A stretch of 64,000 bases of DNA, taken from assembly GCF_000420085.1 (NCBI RefSeq), contig NZ_ATUG01000001.1, positions 1,697,223-1,761,222 of the forward strand, in the 5' to 3' direction. Below are positions 14,818 to 24,492 of this stretch, in pieces (the first letter of the stretch is position 1; each line of letters opens with the position of its first letter). A program made the position numbers and the translations under genes. The notes below the pieces were generated by a model that saw only the letters and a list, made by a program, of their open reading frames with translations, searched no databases and was not told where the DNA came from. This DNA is from Desulfospira joergensenii DSM 10085. GTDB lineage: Bacteria; Desulfobacterota; Desulfobacteria; Desulfobacterales; Desulfobacteraceae.

Positions 14818-16557
14818 ATGAAGCTCATTCTCCCTTATTTTAAAAAAAATTTTTATAAGATACTGGTGGGAGTCCTGTGCATGATCCTGGTGGACGGGTT
14901 CCAGCTCATCATTCCCCAGATCATCCGGTCTGCTGTTGACACCCTGGCGGAATCCTCCATTGACCGGCCCGTCCTCATTGTCCAATGCCTGTCCATCCTG
15001 GGACTGGGCCTTGCCATGGCCGGGCTCAGATGCCTGTGGCGGATCCTGCTCATGGGAAGCGCCAGGGAAGTGGAAAAGGGAATCCGGAACCATCTGTTCA
15101 GCCATGTCCTGGCACTGGATCCCAGCTTTTACGACCGGACCAAGACCGGGGACATCATGGCCCATGCCACCTCGGACATCAACCATGTCCGCATGGCCTT
15201 CGGATTCGGTATCATCGTCCTGGTGGACATCCTCCTGCTGGGCGGAGCCACCCTGGGGATCATGCTCTGGACCCATCCCAGACTCACGGCCCTGTCCATG
15301 ATCCCCATCCCCTTTCTTATTTATTTTACCAAATCCCTGGGCCAGAAAATGCACGATTACCACAAAACCGCCCAGGAATCCTTTTCCATTCTCACGGAGA
15401 TGGTCAGGGAAAACTTTTTCGGCATCCGGGTGATCAAGGTGTTCAACTTTGAGCCGGCCGCAGACAAAAAAGTCAGGGCCGCGGCCGGAGATTATTTTAA
15501 AAAAAATCTGAAGAGGGCCGTGGTCACGGCCCTTTTAAAACCGCTGCTTGGCTTTTTCTTCAACCTCTCCACCCTGATCATCATCTTTTACGGCGGATTC
15601 CTGGTCATGGAAAACCGTCTCTCCCCCGGGGAGCTGGTGGCCTTTCTTGAATACCTGGGACTGCTGGCCTGGCCGGCCATTGCCGTGGGATGGATGGTCA
15701 ATCTATTTCAGCGGGGCACGGCTTCCCTGCACCGGATCAGCACCCTGCTGGACGCCAGGCCCCGGGTGAAAGCTCCTGCCTCTCCTGCCGCACCGGCAGG
15801 CCTCAAAGGAAGAATCGAGTTTAGGGACGCCTCTTTTTTCTACAATCCTGACACCCCGGTTCTGTCCAACCTTTCCATGGATATCCGGCCGGGCACCTCC
15901 ATCGGAATCACCGGTCCTCCCGGAAGCGGAAAGACCAGCCTGGTCCAGCTCATTCCCAGGCTCTATGATCTTACATCCGGAAAGCTGCTCCTGGACGGCA
16001 GGGACATCGCCCTTTTCCACCCGGACGACCTGAGACGGGAAATCGGGTTCATGGCCCAGGAACCTTTTCTATTTTCCGGCACCATCCGGGAAAACATCCT
16101 CATGGGAAGAGAAATGGATGATACCGTTCTTGACCGAATCATCCGGGTCTGCGACCTGGAACAGACCCTTGAACGAATGCCCGAAGGGATGGATACCCTT
16201 GTGGGAGAACGCGGAGTCACCCTGTCCGGGGGACAGAAGCAGAGGGTGGCCCTGGCCAGGACCCTGGCCTTTCCCGCACCGGTCATCATCCTGGATGACC
16301 CCGTATCCCAGCTCGACACCCATACCGCAGAAAAAATCATGTCAAGACTCGCCCTTGAGCAGAAAGAGATGGACCGGCCCTACAGCCTGATCATCATCTC
16401 CCACCGGCTGTCGGCCCTGGCCGGGTGCGACCGGGTCTACGTCCTGAAAGAGGGCAGGATCCAGAACCGGGGAACCCATGAAGACCTGATCCAAAGGGAC
16501 AGTTTTTACCGGGAATCCTTCCGGATTCAGCAATTTGAGGAGGGGATCCGTGAATAG
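14818..16557 (+). CDS. ABC exporter half-transporter, degenerate-site subunit
   Basis: Type IV ABC exporter subunit of 579 residues: six transmembrane helices (about 1-320) and an ATPase domain (about 335-579). Walker A is GPPGSGKTS near residue 365 and the signature is a consensus LSGGQKQR near 467. Walker B reads VIILDDPVSQLD, with aspartate in place of the catalytic glutamate. The H-loop ISHRLS is normal. Its partner gene follows with an 8-base overlap. The pattern matches heterodimeric exporters (BmrCD/TM287-288 type), where this subunit supplies the non-hydrolysing Walker B and the good signature loop. Lipid or drug export is likely. No clear ribosome site precedes ATG 14818. Confidence 0.88.
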   Translation: MKLILPYFKKNFYKILVGVLCMILVDGFQLIIPQIIRSAVDTLAESSIDRPVLIVQCLSILGLGLAMAGLRCLWRILLMGSAREVEKGIRNHLFSHVLALDPSFYDRTKTGDIMAHATSDINHVRMAFGFGIIVLVDILLLGGATLGIMLWTHPRLTALSMIPIPFLIYFTKSLGQKMHDYHKTAQESFSILTEMVRENFFGIRVIKVFNFEPAADKKVRAAAGDYFKKNLKRAVVTALLKPLLGFFFNLSTLIIIFYGGFLVMENRLSPGELVAFLEYLGLLAWPAIAVGWMVNLFQRGTASLHRISTLLDARPRVKAPASPAAPAGLKGRIEFRDASFFYNPDTPVLSNLSMDIRPGTSIGITGPPGSGKTSLVQLIPRLYDLTSGKLLLDGRDIALFHPDDLRREIGFMAQEPFLFSGTIRENILMGREMDDTVLDRIIRVCDLEQTLERMPEGMDTLVGERGVTLSGGQKQRVALARTLAFPAPVIILDDPVSQLDTHTAEKIMSRLALEQKEMDRPYSLIIISHRLSALAGCDRVYVLKEGRIQNRGTHEDLIQRDSFYRESFRIQQFEEGIRE

Positions 16558-18340
16558 CACCGTCCATGAAGAAAGGGTAATCCGCCTGGCCGACACGGCC
16601 CTGGCCAGGGCTGTCTGGCCCTTTATCCGGCCCTTTGCATGGATGCTGGCCCTTTCCACCCTCCTGGCCCTGGCCGCTGTATCCCTTGAACTGGCCATCC
16701 CCGCCATGATCCAGAAGGCCCTGGACGGATTTATCCTCTCCCCGGGCCCGGGAACGGGAACCGACCTTGCCGGAATTAAGATCCCCTCCTTTCAAACCTT
16801 TGCCTTGATTTTTTCAGGCATTGTAGTGGCCGGATTTGCCATCAGCTTTGTCCAGACCCTGTTCATGGAGTATACAGGCCAGAAAATCATCCTCAATCTC
16901 AGATGCGCCCTGTTCTCCCACATGACCCGGCTGCCCGTATCCTATTTTGACGAAAATGCCAGCGGAAGGCTGGTTTCCCGGGTGGCCGGGGACATTGAAA
17001 ATATGAATGAGATGTTCACCACGGTCCTGGTCTTCATGGTCAAGGACCTGGTCCTCATGGCCGGGGTCCTGGTGATGCTTTTCCTTCTTGATCCCGGGCT
17101 TACCCTGTTTCTCTCCTGGATTCTGCCGGTTCTTCTGGTCACGGTCATCTTATTTTCCCGGACTGCCCGCCGGGCCTTCAGGAACATCCGCCAGAAAATC
17201 GGTGAAATCAACCACCAGTTTTCCGAGGGCATCAACGGCATCAAGGTGATCCAGACCATCCCGGCCGTGGAAACCTTTGTCCGGCGGTTTGAGCGCCTGA
17301 ACCTTGCCCATTTCAGGGCCGCCATGTTTCAGATCCGGATCTTTGCCCTTTTCATGCCCTTGATCGGATTCCTGGGAACGGCCCTCACCGCCGCCATCCT
17401 CTGGAAGGGCAGTTTCTTTACGGCGGACCAATCCATGAGCCTGGGGGAGCTGGTGGCTTTTCTGACCTATGTAAAACTCTTTTTCCGGCCCCTGCGGGAT
17501 CTGTCTGAAAAATTCAACCTGCTCCAGAACGCCCTGGCCTCTGCGGAACGCATCGTCACGGTGCTGAACCGTCCAAAGACCGGAGCCCCGGCCGGATCTT
17601 CCAAACCGATCCAGGAGATAGAAAGCCTTGAGTTCAAGGGGATCGATTTTTCCTATAAACCCGGAACCCCCGTTCTCAAAGATATTTCATTCTCTCTGGC
17701 CCCGGGACAGGCCCTGGGTATTGCCGGACAGACCGGATCCGGCAAGACTTCCATCATCAATTTGATCACCGGATTCTACGGACCCGGCGCCGGAGAGATC
17801 CTCTTTAACGGGACAGACCTGGCCCGCCTGGACATCACAGAGATCCGGGCCAGAACCGCCCTGGTCATGCAGGATCCCATCCTCTTCTCAGGCACTATCC
17901 GGGAAAACATCTGCCCCTGGGGAGCGGATTTACAGGATTCAGACCTTGAATCCGCCCTGGAAAAGGCCGGGTGCCGGTTTCTGTTCGAAAAATTCCAGGG
18001 ACTTGACACCCGCCTCATGGAAGGGGGGCGACCCCTGTCCAGTGGAGAAAAGCAGCTGGTCTGCATTGCCAGGGCCTTTGCCTTTGACCCGGACCTGATC
18101 ATCTTTGACGAGGCCACATCCTATATGGATTCCCAGTCTGAGCAGGCCATCCACAATGCCATGGAAAAACTGCTCCAGGGGAGGCTTTCCATTCTCATCG
18201 CCCACCGCCTGTCCACCATCCGGAACTGCGACAAAATCATCCTGCTCAGGAACGGCCGCATCCGGGAGCAGGGTTCCCATAAGGAACTGACCGATCTTGG
18301 AGGGGAATACTTTCATCTGCTCCAGGGAGAAAAAATCTAA
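16550..18340 (+). CDS. ABC exporter half-transporter, catalytic-site subunit
   Basis: Partner subunit of 596 residues: six transmembrane helices (about 25-340) and an ATPase domain (about 365-596). Walker A is GQTGSGKTS near residue 393. Walker B LIIFDEATSYMD has the catalytic glutamate. The signature is altered to LSSGEKQ. Its Walker sites therefore pair with the intact signature of the upstream subunit to form the one active ATP site. The start is GTG 16550 behind a strong GAGGAGGGG ribosome site. It overlaps the upstream stop by 8 bases, so the two products are made together. Confidence 0.88.
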   Translation: MNSTVHEERVIRLADTALARAVWPFIRPFAWMLALSTLLALAAVSLELAIPAMIQKALDGFILSPGPGTGTDLAGIKIPSFQTFALIFSGIVVAGFAISFVQTLFMEYTGQKIILNLRCALFSHMTRLPVSYFDENASGRLVSRVAGDIENMNEMFTTVLVFMVKDLVLMAGVLVMLFLLDPGLTLFLSWILPVLLVTVILFSRTARRAFRNIRQKIGEINHQFSEGINGIKVIQTIPAVETFVRRFERLNLAHFRAAMFQIRIFALFMPLIGFLGTALTAAILWKGSFFTADQSMSLGELVAFLTYVKLFFRPLRDLSEKFNLLQNALASAERIVTVLNRPKTGAPAGSSKPIQEIESLEFKGIDFSYKPGTPVLKDISFSLAPGQALGIAGQTGSGKTSIINLITGFYGPGAGEILFNGTDLARLDITEIRARTALVMQDPILFSGTIRENICPWGADLQDSDLESALEKAGCRFLFEKFQGLDTRLMEGGRPLSSGEKQLVCIARAFAFDPDLIIFDEATSYMDSQSEQAIHNAMEKLLQGRLSILIAHRLSTIRNCDKIILLRNGRIREQGSHKELTDLGGEYFHLLQGEKI

Positions 18341-18517
18341 GGTCTGACTTCCCCCACGGATACCGGCCGGTTTCATCAACCCCGATTTAAACCGTTGAAT
18401 CTTAAGACCCTTTACTGTAAAGTCATTTATTCAACGCCCTGCCCGGAACCTAAAAACTTTCAGGCAAACACGATCTTTCTCTTTAACCTGCTGACAAAGC
18501 ACAGAAGGGATTATTTA

Positions 18518-19261
18518 ATGGATTTTTTTTTCCGGGACCTTGTCGATCTTGATAAGATCAAACCCTTGACAGACAATTTCTGTGAGGCCCTGGGACTGGC
18601 CTCTTCCATCGGGGAGCTTGACGGGACCCGGCTGCTTTCCTCGGGCGACAAAAAACTCTGCACCCGGTTTCACCGGGCATATCCGGAAAGCAGAAAAGCC
18701 TGTCAATTAAGCCGGACCACTTTGATAGAGAGCATGGCAAAGGGACAGGCTCATGTCCTTTATCGATGTAAAAACGGATTAAATGACGCGGTGACCCCCA
18801 TAAAAGTGAGGGACCAACATGTGGCCAATTTTTATATCGGCCAGTTCCTGTACGGTCCGCCGGATATCCCCTATTTCCGAAACCAGGCCCAAAAATACGA
18901 TTTCGATGAAACCGCCTACCTTAAAGCCCTGGAAGAAATCCCCGTCATAAAGGAAAAACGGATCATCAGACTCCTTGAATTTGTATCCTCTTTTGCCGGC
19001 ATGCTGGGAGAACTCGGACTGAGGAACCTGGAACAGACGGAAGAATCGGCCAGGGAAATCAAACTGCTCAGCGGCCTGCTGCCCATCTGTTCTTCATGCA
19101 AAAAGATACGGGATGACAAAGGATATTGGAACCAAATCGAAACCTATATCCAGGAACACTCCCAGGCCCAGTTCAGCCACGGCATCTGCCCGGAATGCGC
19201 CGGCAGGATCTATGGGGATGAAGCCTGGTACAATCAAATTAAGAATCTAAAGGACAAATAA
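18518..19261 (+). CDS. PocR-domain sensor protein with C-terminal four-cysteine module
   Basis: 247-residue protein. The N-terminal half is a PocR-type sensory domain (about residues 8-165), with marks such as the CxxF/H and YRCKNGLNDAVTPI segments and VANFYIGQFLYGPP. The C-terminal 55 residues carry PICSSCKKIRDDKGYWNQIE and then FSHGICPECA, giving two CxxC pairs that could bind zinc or another metal. There is no kinase, cyclase or DNA-binding domain, so the output must run through the cysteine module. ATG 18518 has AAGGGA 7 bases upstream; a longer frame back to 18395 lacks support. The same C-terminal module recurs in the next gene. Confidence 0.78.
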   Translation: MDFFFRDLVDLDKIKPLTDNFCEALGLASSIGELDGTRLLSSGDKKLCTRFHRAYPESRKACQLSRTTLIESMAKGQAHVLYRCKNGLNDAVTPIKVRDQHVANFYIGQFLYGPPDIPYFRNQAQKYDFDETAYLKALEEIPVIKEKRIIRLLEFVSSFAGMLGELGLRNLEQTEESAREIKLLSGLLPICSSCKKIRDDKGYWNQIETYIQEHSQAQFSHGICPECAGRIYGDEAWYNQIKNLKDK

Positions 19262-19402
19262 GTCCCTTTGTTCAATATCCAAATATTTTCCCTGTTTCAT
19301 TCCCTGACCTGTCTTTTTTAAAGCCCCCTTGCCATCATTCCAGAATTTCAATATATTTGATATTATTTGTATTCATTCTATTTTCGCACAAAGAGGGCAG
19401 AT

Positions 19403-20092
19403 ATGGAAATCCAGACCCGGAAAATCGCAATTCCGTCTGAAATTGAAAAAACATGGCAGCGCATCGTAAATGTTATATCTGACCTGATCTGCGTCCCCAG
19501 TGTGATGATCAACAGATTAAATCCCCCTGAGCTTGAGGTGTTCAGCGCCAACCTAAGTCCTGGAAATCCCTTTCCCGCCAGGACCAGAATGGAGATGGCC
19601 GGGGTATACTGCGAAACAACTGCAAGGCTGAAACAAAGGCTAAAAATCTCCGATGCCAGAAAAGATCCGGAATGGGCAGGATCTCCCACGGCAAGGGCCG
19701 GTATTTTTGCATATCTGGGGTTTCCCTTATGCTGGCCGGACGGAAAAATCTTCGGGACCCTGTGTGCCGTTGACACAAAAGAGAACAAATGGGGAGAACA
19801 GTATGAAAGCCTTCTTCTCTCTTTTAAAGAAGGGGTTGAGGCCCATCTGGCACTTTTAAACAAAACAAAAGAGTTGGAACGAAAAAACAAGGTCCTTGAG
19901 AAGACCCTGGGCGAAGTAAAAACACTTCGCCGGCTCATGCCCATCTGTGCCTCATGCAAAAAAATAAGGGATGACAAAGGGTATTGGAACCAGATTGAAG
20001 AGTATCTTGGCAAACACGCCGATGTATGGTTCAGCCATGGAATCTGCCCGGACTGTGCCAGAAGATTATATCCGGGATTGGAAGGGTTATAG
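19403..20092 (+). CDS. GAF-domain sensor protein with C-terminal four-cysteine module
   Basis: 229-residue protein. A GAF domain (about residues 10-150; GVYCETTARL, AYLGFPLCWPDGKIFGTLC) is followed by a coiled coil (150-175) and the same cysteine module as the preceding protein: PICASCKKIRDDKGYWNQIE, then FSHGICPDCARRLYP. ATG 19403 follows AGAGGG; the frame extends to 19367 without a ribosome site. The two neighbouring genes thus join different sensory domains to one output module. A decayed histidine-kinase fragment follows directly, so this protein may once have worked with a kinase. Confidence 0.75.
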   Translation: MEIQTRKIAIPSEIEKTWQRIVNVISDLICVPSVMINRLNPPELEVFSANLSPGNPFPARTRMEMAGVYCETTARLKQRLKISDARKDPEWAGSPTARAGIFAYLGFPLCWPDGKIFGTLCAVDTKENKWGEQYESLLLSFKEGVEAHLALLNKTKELERKNKVLEKTLGEVKTLRRLMPICASCKKIRDDKGYWNQIEEYLGKHADVWFSHGICPDCARRLYPGLEGL

Positions 20093-20111
20093 CAATATTC
20101 GATCAAACCGG

Positions 20112-20434
20112 TATGAGGGGTTATGAAACGGGCCGGATCCGAAATTCATCCTGCGGCTCAGGAGGGAGAAAGGGGCAGACATGCTTTGCATGGAAATCCA
20201 AGACAACGGGCCCGGAATGGACCCGGCAATCCGTAAAAAAAAATCTTTGAGCCCTTTTTTACCACAAAACCCGTGGGGATCGGAACCGGTCTGGGCCTCT
20301 CCGTTTCTTATTTTATCATCACTGAAAATCCTGGGGGAACCATGGACCTTGTTTCCCAGCCGGGCAGGGGAACCAATTTTATTATTGGTCTTCCCCTGGA
20401 AAAAGCAAACTCTAAGGATGTTTTTCCTGGATAA
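20112..20434 (+). pseudogene. Histidine kinase fragment, frameshifted
   Basis: The region encodes the end of a HATPase_c domain in two frames. The first frame gives LRLRREKGADMLCMEIQDNG then PGMD (N/G1 box). At a run of nine A residues (about 20229-20237) the homology moves to another frame, which continues with [20 protein letters not shown] (F and G2 boxes) and [14 protein letters not shown], stopping at 20432-20434. There is no start, HisKA or sensor part. It is a remnant that accounts for most of the 420-base gap 20093-20512. Confidence 0.8.
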
Positions 20435-20512
20435 CCGGTTACATCAAAGATAAAAAACCACTCCTTGGATCTCTGTTTGAGTCTGTTCCAATCAAAACCG
20501 GCCAAGCCCCGC

Positions 20513-23344
20513 TCAAACGGTCCGCAGTCCCCGCCCGGACAGACCCTCTGCCGGAAACACAAGCTGTTCCCGATTTTCAGGAAAATCCAGAATTGTTTGG
20601 AGATAATTTTTAAAATCATCATAGGGCATGGGACGGGCGAAATAAAAACCCTGAAGCATTTCACACCCTTCCTTGACAAGAAAATCCCTTTGTCCTCTGG
20701 TTTCCACACCCTCGGCAATCGCCATCAGGGACATGGCTTTTGCCATGGCCAGGGCGGCGCGGACGATGGCCGTGCTTGAGCCTTCGTTTTCAATGCCCTG
20801 GATAAGTGAACGGTCTAATTTCAACGCATTTAAAGGGAGGTTGTTGATGGAATTGAGAGAAGAGTATCCGGTCCCGAAATCATCGAGTTCCACGCGCAGT
20901 CCCAATCCCCGCAACTCGTTGAGTATGAGTCTGCCCCGGTTCATGTCCTGGATGAGGCAGGTTTCAGTGAGTTCAAACTTCAGGCGGCGGGGATCCACAC
21001 CGGTTCGCTTAAAAATCGAAACGATTTTTCCGACAAAGTCCTCGTCGACAAATTGCCTTGCACTGATATTCACCGCAATGGCGAAATCTTCCGGCAGATC
21101 CTGATTTTTTAGGTCGGTAAGATAACCGCAGGCTTTTTCGATAGCCCATTCACCCAGGGGAAGAATCAGGCCGGTATTCTCTGCAACTGGAATGAACGAC
21201 CCCGGTGGAATCGGTTCTTTGCCCGGAGGTAGCCAGCGAAGAAGGGCCTCTGCTCCACAGATTCTACCCGAGCCCCAGAACTGTGGCTGAAGGTATAGGA
21301 AAAATTCTTCATTTTCCAATCCGATCTGCATATCATGGGCCAGGGCACTCCGGTTATTCACAAGGGTCTGCCGAACCTCATTGTAGAAGCAGCAACGATT
21401 CCGGCCCAGATCTTTGGCTTCATACATGGCCACATCGGCCCGCTTGAGCACCTCACCCTCGTTTATATCGGTATTCTGGAAAAGAGATACTCCGATGGAG
21501 GCGCTGCTGTGATGGGCATGTCCCTGTTTGCCGAGGATATAAACCCGATTCAAAGCCAGCCTGATTTTTTCAGCGATCTTCATTGCTTTTTTGCGCCCGG
21601 GTTTCTCCTCCTCTCCCAGCCACTCCAGAACAATGACAAATTCGTCTCCCCCCAGTCGGCCCACAGTGTCTGTCTCTCTTACACAGTTTCGAAGACGCTT
21701 GGCGACCTCGACAAGCAGGGCATCTCCGACATTGTGGCCCTTGGTATCATTCAGGCTTTTAAAATTATCCAGGTCAAGCATCAGCACGGCACCAAAATTT
21801 TGCTTCCTGCGGGATACGGCGATGGCGTGGGCCAGCCGGTCATTAATCAGCCGCCTGTTTGCCAGCCCGGTCAGGGAATCGTAAAGGGCCAGTTTCCGAA
21901 TCTGTTCCTCCGAGTGTTTTCGTTCGGTAATGTCCCAGATATATCCGTACCACAATGTACCGCCGTCCATCAACAGCTCCGGTGTTGCCTGCCCTTCCAG
22001 CCAGACAATTCCTTTTTCCGGATGATGGATCCGATACTGATCCTGCCAGGTTTTCAGGTTTTTACTGGACTCCCGGATCTTGTCTTTTACCCGCCCGATA
22101 TCCTCTTCATGGAAGAGTTGAAACAGGGCCTGGGAATCATTTTTTAATTTTTCAGGTCGGATCCCGCAGGTATCGATGATTCCTGTACTGGCATAGGGAA
22201 GCCATGAACGGCCTTCCGGGTCAAGGTGAAACTGAAAGATGAACCCGGGAATGTGCTGGGATAATTTTTCGAGACGGGTGGACAACTCTTTTCGCTCGGT
22301 AATATCCTGGATGCTTCCCACTATTTTTTTTACCCGGCCGTCATTTCCTTTTATGGACGCCGCATGCTGATAAACCAGACACTCTTTTCCGTCGGGACGG
22401 GTTATCCTGTATTCCATATTCAAAGAGGCTTCTTCCCTGGCCAATGAACTCAGATCTTTTTCCACCATTGCCCGATCTTGCGGATGAACCAGTTTGAGGG
22501 AACTCTGCCGGGTGACTGAAAATTCTTCCACCGACACCCCGTAGATTTCATATATTTGATCCGACCAGGTGATTTCTCCGGTTCTGATATCCAGCTCCCA
22601 GTCGCCCACCGATGCAAGCTTCTGGGCAGCCACAAGGCGCTTCCGGGTGTCTGTCAATTCCGAAACCGAGGATTTCAAAGAATCCAATGTATTCCTGACC
22701 TGCCGCTCCAGAGGCCGGAATATGAATCCCACTTCCATCAGAAGGGTGGCAATGGCGGCCAGCCATATGATCAGCTCGAGCCTTTCAATTTTCAGGATGG
22801 CTTCCCGGCCGATTTTTCCATACTCATCCACAGCAGCATCCAGGAGGGGTTCCAGTACATGGGGGCCATACGTCGTCAGAAAAAGGTACGCAGCCGACCC
22901 CGTATTCAGGTTTTCCATATCACTGTCATAGACCTGCTGGGCCCGCTCCAGAAACCGGGTTAAAGCCCGTTCAAGCCCGACCATGGGGTCCTCATAAATT
23001 GTCAGCAGAGAATCATTGACTACCTTTGGGATATTATCTTCCGGGCTCCCCTTCCGAAGGGCTTCATGTGCGGATTTGATCTTATAAATGGTTCGCCCCA
23101 CCTGGGCACGGGCCATGCTGAATTCAGCCTCATCCTCGGTTACTGCCATCAGGCTGGCAAAGTATGCAATTCGATTGGTTAAGCCGGCCTGATGGCTGGC
23201 CAGATTGATAAGGCCTGAATAGTCCCGCTGTTTAGACACAACATGCTGCATGGTTATATAAGAGGACGTGACGAGAAGGGCAATGGCACTCAGGCCGATA
23301 AGATATCGAAACCGCAGGTTTTGAATCGTACTGAGGTGGATCAT
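20513..23344 (-). CDS. Membrane-bound GGDEF-EAL protein with PAS domains
   Basis: Protein of 943 residues. A first membrane helix (about 10-30), a helical periplasmic domain resembling PilJ-type sensors, and a second helix (about 195-215) anchor it in the inner membrane. Two PAS/PAC regions follow (about 240-490). The GGDEF domain keeps GGDEF and an upstream RETD that fits the inhibitory I-site. The EAL domain keeps EALLRW, ELTETCLI and DDFGTGYSS, so both diguanylate cyclase and c-di-GMP phosphodiesterase activities look intact. ATG 23344 (MIHLSTIQNL) has an AGAGGG site 5 bases upstream; the frame reaches 23413. It is convergent with the kinase fossil. Confidence 0.9.
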   Translation of the reverse strand: MIHLSTIQNLRFRYLIGLSAIALLVTSSYITMQHVVSKQRDYSGLINLASHQAGLTNRIAYFASLMAVTEDEAEFSMARAQVGRTIYKIKSAHEALRKGSPEDNIPKVVNDSLLTIYEDPMVGLERALTRFLERAQQVYDSDMENLNTGSAAYLFLTTYGPHVLEPLLDAAVDEYGKIGREAILKIERLELIIWLAAIATLLMEVGFIFRPLERQVRNTLDSLKSSVSELTDTRKRLVAAQKLASVGDWELDIRTGEITWSDQIYEIYGVSVEEFSVTRQSSLKLVHPQDRAMVEKDLSSLAREEASLNMEYRITRPDGKECLVYQHAASIKGNDGRVKKIVGSIQDITERKELSTRLEKLSQHIPGFIFQFHLDPEGRSWLPYASTGIIDTCGIRPEKLKNDSQALFQLFHEEDIGRVKDKIRESSKNLKTWQDQYRIHHPEKGIVWLEGQATPELLMDGGTLWYGYIWDITERKHSEEQIRKLALYDSLTGLANRRLINDRLAHAIAVSRRKQNFGAVLMLDLDNFKSLNDTKGHNVGDALLVEVAKRLRNCVRETDTVGRLGGDEFVIVLEWLGEEEKPGRKKAMKIAEKIRLALNRVYILGKQGHAHHSSASIGVSLFQNTDINEGEVLKRADVAMYEAKDLGRNRCCFYNEVRQTLVNNRSALAHDMQIGLENEEFFLYLQPQFWGSGRICGAEALLRWLPPGKEPIPPGSFIPVAENTGLILPLGEWAIEKACGYLTDLKNQDLPEDFAIAVNISARQFVDEDFVGKIVSIFKRTGVDPRRLKFELTETCLIQDMNRGRLILNELRGLGLRVELDDFGTGYSSLNSINNLPLNALKLDRSLIQGIENEGSSTAIVRAALAMAKAMSLMAIAEGVETRGQRDFLVKEGCEMLQGFYFARPMPYDDFKNYLQTILDFPENREQLVFPAEGLSGRGLRTV

Positions 23345-23566
23345 GTCATCCCTCTTTACAAAATGGATAATACCGAACCGCCTCCCCCATGACCGGTAGC
23401 AGGTCAATGTCAATTGCGGTTAAGCTGTAAGCCTCTGTGAGCGGCAAACTTATACCATCAGAATATTAGAATTTGATTAATTTTTAGAGAATAAACCCGA
23501 TATGGGTTGAATGTTCACGGATTGCCCTGTATCTTCCGATTTTCCTGATTTATCGCCTGAACCGCT

Positions 23567-24427
23567 TTACTTCCCGTGCCGGCCCGAATATGCCGAAGGT
23601 CGGGGTGAAGACCATCCTTCCAGAGTTTCGGGGTCGGTCTCAAAGATTTCAATCTTCAGGGGGAAACAGGGGGCAGTGTCGCTGGAATGCTCGGAACCGC
23701 AGTCTCCACCGGGGCAGGCCGACAAGGCTCCCAAAAGATCGATCTCGGCAAAGAACTCAAGAAAATCCCCCGGACGGACCGGACTGGCCTTCATGAAATA
23801 CTGGTGGGTGTCCCGGGTGAATCCCGTGCACATGAAGACATTCAGGACATCGTGGACATGGGGCTCTGCCCGGTCAAAGCTCAGGCCGGTTTCTTGGGCC
23901 AGGGCCCGGATCAGGTTGGAATGGCAGCAATGATCATAGTCCTGGCCGCTGAGCAACCGTCCGGTATAGGGATCGCACCGGGTGCCGATGACGTCGTGGA
24001 CTCCCCCGCCGAACCCGTCAAACCCGTACCAGTCCAGGGTATCATGGGTAATGGTGGCCATGGGCCGCAGATGGGGAAAACTGCTCCACATCCGGTCTCC
24101 GGTGCCCAGGTGGGTCCCGTGGAGAGCCCGGGTTTTGCCGCTGTAAAAATGTTCAAAAAGATCTGTCCCGCACCAGAGGTTGAGGTCCCCCACCTGGGGC
24201 CCTTCCATGCTGAGGATCCGGAAAAAATTCCCGGCCTTCACCCGGAAGGTCTTTGCCTCCCGGGGCGGAACAATCACCTCTTCAATCCGGTTCATTCTCT
24301 TTCTTGCGGCGGAATAAAGGGCCATGTCCGGCCGGGGAAGTGTATCCACAGGATAGCAGACCACGGGTTTTACGGCTTTTCTGGCCTTTTCATCCGAGGG
24401 CGGCCGGTTTTCAGGTCTGGGTTTCAT
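23567..24427 (-). CDS. DUF1989 (urea carboxylase-associated) family protein
   Basis: 286-residue soluble protein of the DUF1989 family, recognised from the repeated Gly/Asn-rich core: GDLNLWCGTD, HGTHLGTGDRMWSSFP, DVIGTRCDPY and the HCCHSNLIRAL and NVFMCTGF patches with conserved cysteines and histidines. Members occur next to urea carboxylase and allophanate genes; no enzyme activity is established for this one. I prefer ATG 24427 (MKPRPENRPPS) with GGAGAAAG upstream; the frame extends to 24496, where its ATG would overlap the preceding stop as ATGA. It follows the gamma-carbonic-anhydrase-like gene, and no urea carboxylase is in the window. Confidence 0.75.
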   Translation of the reverse strand: MKPRPENRPPSDEKARKAVKPVVCYPVDTLPRPDMALYSAARKRMNRIEEVIVPPREAKTFRVKAGNFFRILSMEGPQVGDLNLWCGTDLFEHFYSGKTRALHGTHLGTGDRMWSSFPHLRPMATITHDTLDWYGFDGFGGGVHDVIGTRCDPYTGRLLSGQDYDHCCHSNLIRALAQETGLSFDRAEPHVHDVLNVFMCTGFTRDTHQYFMKASPVRPGDFLEFFAEIDLLGALSACPGGDCGSEHSSDTAPCFPLKIEIFETDPETLEGWSSPRPSAYSGRHGK

Positions 24428-24492
24428 ATTGTTCTTTCTCCGGGATCCTAAAAGAGTTATGGGGACAGGAGGAGAATCCTGTTGAATGGCCG

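Noticed and set aside
23494..23508. Small hairpin AACCC/GGGTT after the DUF1989 gene as a terminator
   Set aside because: The stem has only 5 bp and is followed by an interrupted T-run; too weak to call.
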